This document shows, one piece after another, positions 1-5,399 of a stretch of DNA of 5,399 bases (its first letter is position 1; each line of letters opens with the position of its first letter). Below the pieces are notes generated by a model, which did no database searches, was not told where the DNA came from, and was given only the letters and a program-made list of their open reading frames with translations. The stretch is from the NCBI GenBank assembly GCA_947456845.1, contig CANGUJ010000301.1, forward strand, positions 1-5,399. Reading direction: 5' to 3'. The translations under genes were made by a program, and so were the position numbers. This DNA is from Burkholderiales bacterium (GTDB lineage: Bacteria > Pseudomonadota > Gammaproteobacteria > Burkholderiales > JAEUOS01).

Positions 1-831
1 CATGTAGACCGCGGCGCGCAGTGCACGGTAGCCTGCATCGAGGTGCCCCGAAGCGAAGCCAGCGCCTTCGGCGTGATGGCGGTCGACCGCTCGCACCAGA
101 TCCTGGATTTCGTGGAAAAGCCCGCCGATCCGCCCGCCATCCCCGGCAAGCCCGACCAGTCGCTGGCCAGCATGGGCATCTACGTCTTCAATACGGGCTT
201 CCTCTTCGACATGCTCGATAAGGACATCCGCGAACCGCATTCGAGCCACGATTTCGGCAAGGACATCATCCCGGCGGCGGTGCGCATGGGCGTGGCCTGC
301 GCCCACCCGTTCGCGCTGTCCTGCGTGAGCCCGGAAGGCAAGGAGGAAGCCGAGCCCTACTGGCGCGATGTCGGCACGGTCGACGCCTACTGGTCGGCCA
401 ACATCGATCTCACCATGCCCACCCCGGCGCTCGACATGTACGACACCAACTGGCCGATCTGGACCTACCAGGAGCAGCTGCCGCCGGCCAAGTTCGTGTT
501 CGACCGCGACGACCGCCGCGGCATGGCCGTCGATTCCATCGTCTCGGGTGGCTGCATCATCTCCGGCTCGCGGGTGTCGCGCTCGGTGCTGTTCTCCAAG
601 GTGCGCGTGAATTCCTACTGCGCCATCGAGGGCGCGGTCCTGCTGCCCGGCGTCGAGGTAGGCCGCCACGTACGCTTGAACCGGGTGGTCGTCGACCGCG
701 GCTGCCGCATCCCGGAGGGCATGGTCATCGGCCATGACCGCGCGGAGGACCAGCGCCGCTTCCTGGTCAGCGAACAGGGCATCACACTGGTGACCCAGGA
801 CATGCTCGACGCCGCGCAACGCGGCAGCTGA
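1..831 (+). CDS. glgC: Glucose-1-phosphate adenylyltransferase (ADP-glucose pyrophosphorylase), 3' part
   Basis: This cytoplasmic enzyme makes ADP-glucose and pyrophosphate from glucose-1-phosphate and ATP, the committed step of bacterial glycogen synthesis. The reading frame is open from base 1 (first residues HVDRGAQCTVAC) and ends at TGA 829-831, giving 276 residues. Aligned with the 431-residue E. coli enzyme, about 155 N-terminal residues, with the nucleotide-binding start and part of the allosteric site, lie upstream of the window. Sugar-phosphate pocket residues are intact: FVEKPA with E39 and K40 (E. coli E194, K195), S57 in SMGIYVF, D84 in SSHDFGKD, and W121 and D123 in EPYWRDVG. From about residue 145 comes the left-handed beta-helix domain (LVSGGCIISG-like repeats, VLFSKVRVNSYC, VLLPGVEVG, IPEGMVIG). 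R233 matches allosteric R386, but Q266 and D270 replace R419 and R423, and the C-terminus is about three residues short. An internal GTG at 43 is not the start, because homology continues upstream. The family call is secure; the allosteric inference rests on remembered E. coli numbering. Confidence 0.98.
   Translation, partial: HVDRGAQCTVACIEVPRSEASAFGVMAVDRSHQILDFVEKPADPPAIPGKPDQSLASMGIYVFNTGFLFDMLDKDIREPHSSHDFGKDIIPAAVRMGVACAHPFALSCVSPEGKEEAEPYWRDVGTVDAYWSANIDLTMPTPALDMYDTNWPIWTYQEQLPPAKFVFDRDDRRGMAVDSIVSGGCIISGSRVSRSVLFSKVRVNSYCAIEGAVLLPGVEVGRHVRLNRVVVDRGCRIPEGMVIGHDRAEDQRRFLVSEQGITLVTQDMLDAAQRGS
811..825 (+). repeat. Perfect 6-bp hairpin at the end of glgC
   Basis: GCCGCG (811-816) and CGCGGC (820-825) are exact reverse complements around a CAA loop. 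They lie inside the last codons of glgC, just before the TGA at 829. No T-run follows on the + strand; the next tract is A-rich, so this does not look like an intrinsic terminator. It could slow ribosomes or protect the mRNA near the glgC-glgA junction. In DNA this GC-rich it may equally be chance from Ala-Ala-Gln-Arg-Gly codons. Confidence 0.4.
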
Positions 832-848
832 CCGGCGCGAAAAGGCCA

Positions 849-860
849 AAAAAAAGAACA
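849..860 (+). promoter_or_regulatory. A-rich translation initiation region of glgA, weak Shine-Dalgarno
   Basis: The 29-nt glgC-glgA gap ends in an A-run followed by GAACA directly before ATG 861. It stands out in otherwise GC-rich sequence. There is no GGAG-type Shine-Dalgarno, only the purine run. An unstructured A-rich leader can recruit ribosomes through protein S1, and ribosomes finishing glgC at 831 could reinitiate here. Both roles are inference. Confidence 0.35.
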
Positions 861-2318
861 ATGCGTGTCCTGTATGTGAGCACCGAAGTTCACCCTGCCC
901 TGAAGACGGGCGGGCTGGCCGACGTGAACGCCGCACTGCCCGGGGCCCTGGCATCGCGGGGAATCGACGTGGCCCTGCTGCTGCCGGGCTTTCCCGCCCT
1001 GATGGAGGCCGCCACCGCGGGCGGCGCGCCGGTCAGCCTCGGGGCGGCATTCGGATGCCCCCTGGTCAACCTGATGCCCTGCCGCCTGGGCGACCTGCCG
1101 GCCTGGCTGATCGACGCGCCGGCCCTGTACGGGCGCACGGGCAATCCCTACGTCGGCCCGGACGGGCAGGACTGGCCGGACAACGCACGCCGCTTCGCCC
1201 TGCTGGGCTGGGTCGCCGCGCGCTTCGCCGACGGCGGTATCGGTGACTGGCGTCCGGATATCGTGCACAGCCACGACTGGCATGCCGGGCTGGCCGGCGC
1301 CTATCTGCGCGCGCGCGGCGGCGCCGGCCCGGGAAGCGTCTTCACCGTGCACAACCTCGCCTATCAGGGGAACTTCCCGGCCACGACATTTCCCGACCTG
1401 GCCCTGCCGCCGCATTTCTTTTCCATGCACGGCCTGGAATTCCACGGCGCGCTCAGCTTCATGAAGGCGGGACTGTTCTACGCCGACCGCATCACCACCG
1501 TGAGCCCGACCTATGCGCGCGAGATCCAGAGCGCTGAACACGGCTTCGGCATGGAAGGGCTGTTGCGCTCACGCGCGGGCGCGCTATCCGGGATCCTCAA
1601 CGGCGTGGACACCTCGACCTGGGACCCGCGACGCGACCCGGCGCTGCCGGCACGCTTCTCCGCCGACGCCCTCGAAGGCAAGGCGGTGTGCCGCCAGGCG
1701 CTGCGCGCCGAGTTCGGCCTGCCGCAGGCCGGCGGGCCGCTGTTCGGCGTGGTCAGCCGGCTGACCGCCCAAAAAGGGCTCGACCTGCTGCTCGAAGCCC
1801 TGCCGGCCATCGCGGCCATCGACGGGCAGGGCGCCCTGCTGGGCACCGGGGAGCGCGCCCTGGAGGCCGCCTGGCAGCTCGCGGCGGCGAGCCATCCGGG
1901 GCGGGTGGCTGTCAGGCATGGCTACGACGAGGCGCTTGCACACCGCATTTTCGGCGGCGCCGACATCATCGCCGTGCCTTCGCGCTTCGAGCCTTGCGGC
2001 CTGACCCAGATGTACGGCCTGCTCTACGGCGCCCTGCCCCTGGTGCGGCGCACCGGTGGCTTGGCCGATACGGTGCACGAGGCAGGCCGCGTCGGTGCCG
2101 CCACGCACACCGCGGCAGACGCCCCGGGCAACGGCTTCGTGTTCGAACTTCCGCATGTGACCGACCTGTCAGCGGCCATCGCGCGCGCCGGCGCGCTCTG
2201 GCGGTCCCCCACCGCCTGGCAGGCGGTGCGAAATGCCGGCATGCGCGCCGAGTTCGGCTGGGCGCACGCAGCCGGCCACTATGCCGACCTGTACCGGCAA
2301 ATCCGCCCGGAAGCATGA
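861..2318 (+). CDS. glgA: Glycogen synthase (ADP-glucose:1,4-alpha-glucan glucosyltransferase, GT5)
   Basis: This enzyme transfers glucose from ADP-glucose to the non-reducing end of alpha-1,4-glucan, using the product of the upstream glgC. It has 485 residues against 477 in E. coli, in the retaining GT-B fold. The N-terminal GT5 domain opens with the ADP-glucose motif KTGGLAD at K15, followed by VHSHDWHAGLAG (135-146, with D139) and FTVHNLAYQG (161-170, with H164). HGLEFHGALSFMKAG and TTVSPTYAREI (213-222) follow. LNGVDTSTWDP leads into the C-terminal GT1-like domain with VVSRLTAQKGLDL (R300, K305) and PSRFEPCGLTQMYG (E377, C379), then RRTGGLADTV near 396-405. R300, K305, E377 and C379 fall at the same numbers as the E. 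coli active-site residues. The ATG start puts K15 at its expected position, which supports 861. No frameshift or missing catalytic residue is seen. It has no signal peptide and is cytoplasmic. The gene is 29 nt from glgC, so co-transcription is likely. Confidence 0.98.
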   Translation: MRVLYVSTEVHPALKTGGLADVNAALPGALASRGIDVALLLPGFPALMEAATAGGAPVSLGAAFGCPLVNLMPCRLGDLPAWLIDAPALYGRTGNPYVGPDGQDWPDNARRFALLGWVAARFADGGIGDWRPDIVHSHDWHAGLAGAYLRARGGAGPGSVFTVHNLAYQGNFPATTFPDLALPPHFFSMHGLEFHGALSFMKAGLFYADRITTVSPTYAREIQSAEHGFGMEGLLRSRAGALSGILNGVDTSTWDPRRDPALPARFSADALEGKAVCRQALRAEFGLPQAGGPLFGVVSRLTAQKGLDLLLEALPAIAAIDGQGALLGTGERALEAAWQLAAASHPGRVAVRHGYDEALAHRIFGGADIIAVPSRFEPCGLTQMYGLLYGALPLVRRTGGLADTVHEAGRVGAATHTAADAPGNGFVFELPHVTDLSAAIARAGALWRSPTAWQAVRNAGMRAEFGWAHAAGHYADLYRQIRPEA

Positions 2319-2358
2319 GCGGTGAGGACGGCTTGTTTGAACGCACCGGTTTGGCGTA

Positions 2359-2434
2359 CGCATGCTGCTGGCACGCTCGTTGCACCGGCCGTGCCGCATG
2401 GGCGCGCAGGCGGGCATCGCCGCGGCAGCATGCG
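2359..2434 (+). repeat. 10-bp perfect inverted repeat in the glgP leader, possible branched RNA
   Basis: CGCATGCTGC (2359-2368) and GCAGCATGCG (2425-2434) are exact reverse complements, 56 nt apart. The stem can be extended inward by a T-G wobble (2369/2424) and a G-C pair (2370/2423). The enclosed loop holds two further short complements: GCAC/GTGC (2382-2385 with 2391-2394) and GGCG/CGCC (2409-2412 with 2418-2421). Together these could fold as a three-way junction ending about 38 nt before the glgP start. Complementarity is seen directly; folding and function are inferred, and GC-rich sequence makes short stems cheap. Confidence 0.45.
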
Positions 2435-2465
2435 CGTCACCCGGTCCGAACCCCTTTCTTGACGC

Positions 2466-2469
2466 AGGT
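2466..2469 (+). promoter_or_regulatory. Weak ribosome-binding site that favours the glgP start at 2473
   Basis: AGGT ends a few bases before ATG 2473, a short but usable spacing for a partial Shine-Dalgarno. It supports 2473 over the upstream in-frame ATGs at 2362 and 2398, which lie inside or next to the inverted-repeat region and would add sequence with no family match. Confidence 0.45.
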
Positions 2470-2472
2470 ACG

Positions 2473-4935
2473 ATGACCACACCGCAAATGAATGCCGGCC
2501 TTCCGGAAGACAGCCTCGGCAGCGATGCCGAATCCCTGCGCACGTCGATCGCGCACCACCTGAAGTACACGCTGGGCAAGGATTCCGTGGCGGCCTCGCC
2601 GCGCGACTGGCTGTACGCAGTCTCGGCAGCCGTGCGCGACCGCCTGGTGCAGCGCTGGATGGACACCACGCGGCGCCAATACCGGCAGAACGTCAAGCGC
2701 GTCTACTACCTCTCCATGGAGTTCCTTCCCGGACGCGCACTCACCAACGCGCTCATCGCGCTCGGCCTGTACGACCAGTGCAACGACGCCGTGCGCGCGC
2801 TCGGCATCGACATCGATGAACTGGCCGAGCTCGAGCCGGACCCGGCGCTCGGCAACGGCGGCCTCGGCCGGCTGGCCGCCTGCTTTCTCGACTCGATGGC
2901 CACGCTGTCCCTGCCGGGCTTCGGCTACGGCATCCGCTACGAGTACGGCATGTTCGCCCAGCGCATCGTCGAAGGCAGGCAGATCGAATACCCCGACCAT
3001 TGGCTGGTGGCGGGCAATCCGTGGGAATTCGCGCGCCCCGAGGTCAAGTACACCATCCGCTTCGGCGGCCGGGTGGAGGTCCACGACAAGCAGGCGCACT
3101 GGGTCGATACCGAAGATGTGCTGGCCATGGCCTACGACACCCTGGTGCCGGGCTACGGCAGCTCGGCGGTCAACACCCTGCGCCTCTGGTCGGCCACCTC
3201 CAGCGAAGTCATCAACCTCGCGCTGTTCAACCAGGGCAACTACACCGCCGCCATCGAGGACAAGAACGCCTCGGAAAACGTCTCGCGCGTGCTCTACCCC
3301 GACGACAGCACCGAGCACGGGCGCGAACTGCGCCTGCGCCAGGAGTACTTCTTCGTCAGCGCCTCCCTCCAGGATCTGCTGCGGCGCTACTTCAAGACCC
3401 ACACGGGCGTCGAGCAGCTGGCCGACAAGGTGTCGATCCACCTCAACGACACCCACCCGGCGATCGCCGTGCCCGAGCTCATGCGTCTGCTGGTCGACGA
3501 GCACCGCATTCCCTGGACGCTCGCCTGGAAGCTGACCACGCGGATCTTCTCCTACACCAACCATACGCTCATGCCGGAGGCGCTCGAGACCTGGCCGGTG
3601 GCGATGCTGGAGCGGGTGCTGCCGCGGCACATGAAGATCATCTTCGACATCAACGAGCTTTTCCTCGACCAGGTGCGGCGCGAACACGGCGACGACGACG
3701 ACCTGATGCGCCGCGTGTCGCTGATCGACGAGACCCACGGCCGGCGGGTGCGCATGGCCTACCTCTCGGTGCTGGCGAGCCACAAGGTCAACGGCGTCTC
3801 GAGGCTGCATTCGCAGCTCCTGCGCGAAACCATCTTCGCCGATTTCGACCGCCTGTTCCCCGGCCGCATCGTCAACCGCACCAACGGCATCACCCCGCGC
3901 CGCTGGCTGGCACTGGCCAACCCCGACCTCGCGCGCCTGATCGACCATCGCATCGGTGACGGCTGGCGCGCCAACCTCGACGAACTCGCGCGCCTGCGGC
4001 CGCTGGCGCAGGATGCCCGCTTCCAGGCCGAGTTCGCCGCCGTGAAGGCCGCCAACAAGCGCCGCCTGGCCGACTACATCAGCCGCGTCACCGGCATCGC
4101 CGTCAGCCCGGACTCGCTGTTCGACGTGCAAATCAAGCGCATCCACGAGTACAAGCGGCAACTGCTCAACGTGCTGGGCCTGATCGCCCGCTACAACCGC
4201 ATCCTCGCCGAACCGGGGCGCGCCTGGATACCGCGCACCGTGATCTTCGCCGGCAAGTCGGCATCCGCCTACTTCATGGCCAAGCTGATCATCCGCCTCA
4301 TCAACGACGTGGCGGAGGTCATCAATGCGGATCCGCGGGTCGACGGCCTGCTCAAGGTGGTGTTCGTGCCCAACTACGGCGTCTCGGTGGCGCGCAACAT
4401 CATTCCTGCGGCCGACCTGTCCGAACAGATCTCCACCGCCGGCACCGAAGCCTCCGGTACCGGCAACATGAAGCTGGCGCTGAACGGGGCGCTCACCATC
4501 GGCACCGACGACGGCGCCAATGTCGAGATCCGCGAGGCGGTCGGCGACGACGACATCTTCATCTTCGGCCTGTCCACGACGGAGGTGGCTGCGGCGCGCG
4601 CACGCGGCTACCAGCCGCGCGACCACTACGCCACCAGCCCCGAACTGCGCGAGGTCATCGACATGATCGGCGGCGGCCATTTCTCCTCCGAGGAGCCGAC
4701 CCGCTATCACCCGGTCGTGCAGGCCCTGCTCGACCACGGCGACCATTACATGCTGCTGGCCGACCATGCCGCCTACATGGCCGCGCAGGACCGCGTCGAC
4801 GCGCTCTACGCCGACCGCGCCGCATGGACCGCGAGCGCCATCCGCAATGTCGCGGCCATGGGGCCTTTCTCCAGCGACCGCACCATCCGCGAATACGCCG
4901 AGGGCATCTGGCGGGTCCAGCCGCTGGCCCGCTGA
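2473..4935 (+). CDS. glgP: Glycogen/starch/alpha-glucan phosphorylase (GT35)
   Basis: This PLP-dependent enzyme releases glucose-1-phosphate from non-reducing ends of alpha-1,4-glucan using inorganic phosphate. It has 820 residues, close to the 815 of E. coli GlgP. Conserved blocks appear in order: VYYLSMEFLPGRAL (77-90), PDPALGNGGLGRLAACFLDS (122-141), GYGIRYEYGMFAQ (151-163), FNQGNYTAA with SRVLYPDDS (252-279), HLNDTHPAIAVPELMRLL (323-340), NRTNGITPRRW (468-478), QIKRIHEYKRQLLNVL (553-568) and VFVPNYGVSVARNIIPAADLSEQISTAG (from 630). K667, in EASGTGNMKLALNGALTIGT, is the lysine that carries PLP. D679 stands where I recall L or M in GT(L/M)DGANVE. The start at 2473 (MTTPQ) was chosen over ATG 2362 by length, homology and the AGGT upstream. 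No PLP-site defect is seen. It sits 154 nt after glgA and 6 nt before glgB. MalP-type maltodextrin phosphorylase is the main alternative; the glg context favours GlgP. Confidence 0.97.
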   Translation: MTTPQMNAGLPEDSLGSDAESLRTSIAHHLKYTLGKDSVAASPRDWLYAVSAAVRDRLVQRWMDTTRRQYRQNVKRVYYLSMEFLPGRALTNALIALGLYDQCNDAVRALGIDIDELAELEPDPALGNGGLGRLAACFLDSMATLSLPGFGYGIRYEYGMFAQRIVEGRQIEYPDHWLVAGNPWEFARPEVKYTIRFGGRVEVHDKQAHWVDTEDVLAMAYDTLVPGYGSSAVNTLRLWSATSSEVINLALFNQGNYTAAIEDKNASENVSRVLYPDDSTEHGRELRLRQEYFFVSASLQDLLRRYFKTHTGVEQLADKVSIHLNDTHPAIAVPELMRLLVDEHRIPWTLAWKLTTRIFSYTNHTLMPEALETWPVAMLERVLPRHMKIIFDINELFLDQVRREHGDDDDLMRRVSLIDETHGRRVRMAYLSVLASHKVNGVSRLHSQLLRETIFADFDRLFPGRIVNRTNGITPRRWLALANPDLARLIDHRIGDGWRANLDELARLRPLAQDARFQAEFAAVKAANKRRLADYISRVTGIAVSPDSLFDVQIKRIHEYKRQLLNVLGLIARYNRILAEPGRAWIPRTVIFAGKSASAYFMAKLIIRLINDVAEVINADPRVDGLLKVVFVPNYGVSVARNIIPAADLSEQISTAGTEASGTGNMKLALNGALTIGTDDGANVEIREAVGDDDIFIFGLSTTEVAAARARGYQPRDHYATSPELREVIDMIGGGHFSSEEPTRYHPVVQALLDHGDHYMLLADHAAYMAAQDRVDALYADRAAWTASAIRNVAAMGPFSSDRTIREYAEGIWRVQPLAR

Positions 4936-4941
4936 CCGCCG

Positions 4942-5399
4942 GTGACCTCCCCCTTGCATACTGCACAGGCGCTGCCCCCGGAAATCGTCGCCGCGCTGAT
5001 GGAAGCGCGCGCCGACGATCCCTTCGGCCTGCTCGGCATGCACGAGGGCAAGGCGGGGGTGCGGGTCACCGCGCTGCTGCCCACGGCCTCTGCCGTGCGC
5101 GTGGTCTCGCCGGCGGGGGCGTGGCTGGGCACGCTCGAGCGGCTGCACCCCGAAGGCCTGTTCAGCGGGGTGGTCGGCACCGGCGCGGCCAGGTTCGACT
5201 ACCGGCTTGCGGTCGACTGGCCGCTCGGCACCCTCACCATCGACGATCCGTACCGCTTCGGCCCGCTTTTGGGCGAGACCGACGCCTGGCTGATCGCCGA
5301 GGGCCGGCACCTGCGGCTGTACGACGTGCTGGGCGCGCATCCGCGCGAGATCGACGGCATCGCCGGCACCGTCTTCGCCGTGTGGGCGCCGAATGCCCG
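4942..5399 (+). CDS. glgB: 1,4-alpha-glucan branching enzyme, 5' part
   Basis: Branching enzyme cuts alpha-1,4 chains and rejoins them as alpha-1,6 branches on the polymer that GlgA extends. The frame runs off the window after 152 complete codons, so about a fifth of a roughly 730-residue family protein is visible. Diagnostic N1-domain motifs are present: DPFGLLGMH (26-34), VTALLPTASAVRVVSP, GLFSGVV (72-78), FDYRLAVDW, and IDDPYRFGPLLGETDAWLIAEG (100-121), then LYDVLGAHPREIDGIAGT. The last residues, FAVWAPNA, open the carbohydrate-binding CBM48 domain. The GH13 catalytic barrel lies downstream. GTG 4942 is the preferred start: it is the first start codon after the glgP TGA, in the same frame, and gives a leader similar in length to E. 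coli GlgB. TTG 4954 is possible. ATG 4999 would leave only six residues before DPFG and is unlikely. No Shine-Dalgarno is seen, and the 6-nt gap suggests coupling to glgP translation. Confidence 0.95.
   Translation, partial: MTSPLHTAQALPPEIVAALMEARADDPFGLLGMHEGKAGVRVTALLPTASAVRVVSPAGAWLGTLERLHPEGLFSGVVGTGAARFDYRLAVDWPLGTLTIDDPYRFGPLLGETDAWLIAEGRHLRLYDVLGAHPREIDGIAGTVFAVWAPNA

Larger units (their letters stand above)
2319..2472 (+). other. glgA-glgP intergenic leader, 154 nt
   Basis: This is the largest non-coding gap in the window. It contains the inverted repeat at 2359-2434 and the weak ribosome-binding site at 2466-2469. No T-tract hairpin that would act as an intrinsic terminator is present. 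No good sigma-70 promoter stands out: TTGAAC at 2337-2342 is a fair -35, but nothing at 16-18 bp spacing resembles TATAAT closely. A reading frame through it from ATG 2362 is in frame with glgP. It would add 37 residues with no phosphorylase homology, so the stretch is read as untranslated. Its length leaves room for an internal promoter or RNA-level control that could set glgP apart from glgCA. Confidence 0.6.

Noticed and set aside
43..831. glgC as a complete 262-residue gene starting at GTG 43
   Set aside because: GlgC-like sequence continues in frame back to base 1 (HVDRGAQCTVACIE), so the gene is cut by the window edge and is not N-terminally truncated.
811..860. Intrinsic terminator between glgC and glgA
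   Set aside because: The hairpin at 811-825 is followed by an A-rich tract, not a T-run. On the - strand the T-run would precede the hairpin. Neither orientation gives a standard terminator.
615..1541. 308-codon - strand frame over the end of glgC and start of glgA
   Set aside because: It crosses two well-supported + strand genes and their gap, and shows low-complexity composition without known motifs. It is a high-GC shadow frame.
2333..2366. Possible sigma-70 promoter for glgP (TTGTTT or TTGAAC as -35)
   Set aside because: No -10 element at normal spacing matches TATAAT at more than about three of six positions, so a promoter cannot be claimed from sequence alone.
1688..2476. 262-codon + strand frame overlapping glgA and the glgA-glgP gap
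   Set aside because: It is in another frame from glgA, is rich in Arg/Ala/Gly/Pro, and conflicts with the conserved C-terminal domain of glycogen synthase.
2437..5340. 967-codon open reading frame on the - strand, opposite glgP and glgB
   Set aside because: It lies antisense to two unmistakable genes in GC-rich DNA, where stop codons are rare in some antisense frames. Its translation is dominated by V, G, A, R, D, Q and H with no recognisable domain, as expected of a codon-bias shadow.

Overview
The window is a stretch of a bacterial glycogen-metabolism operon, read entirely on the + strand: glgC (3' part), glgA (complete), glgP (complete) and glgB (5' part). All four proteins resemble the enterobacterial-type enzymes closely enough that catalytic residues can be aligned one for one with remembered E. 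coli sequences. The DNA is strongly GC-rich, with G or C at most third codon positions. That and the protein types suggest a high-GC proteobacterium, probably beta- or gammaproteobacterial. The genus cannot be fixed from this sequence alone.

Layout. Positions 1-831 encode the last 276 residues of ADP-glucose pyrophosphorylase. A 29-nt gap with an A-rich tract follows, then glycogen synthase at 861-2318. Next is the only sizeable non-coding stretch, 154 nt at 2319-2472, which holds a perfect 10-bp inverted repeat. Glycogen phosphorylase runs from 2473 to 4935. Six bases after its stop, a GTG codon at 4942 opens the branching-enzyme gene, which leaves the window at 5399. No tRNA, rRNA, mobile element, CRISPR array or convincing intrinsic terminator was seen.

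How the genes work together. GlgC makes ADP-glucose from glucose-1-phosphate and ATP. GlgA adds the glucose to alpha-1,4 chains. GlgB introduces alpha-1,6 branches. GlgP removes glucose from the chain ends by phosphorolysis, giving back glucose-1-phosphate. The order C-A-P-B differs from the E. coli order (glgBXCAP): here the branching enzyme follows phosphorylase and is probably translationally coupled to it.

Nothing here amounts to a new biological system. The points most worth a second look are the structured glgA-glgP leader, the loss in GlgC of two C-terminal arginines associated with fructose-1,6-bisphosphate control in E. coli, and the GTG start of glgB without a Shine-Dalgarno sequence. 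Several very long antisense reading frames, one of 967 codons, are judged to be high-GC artefacts.
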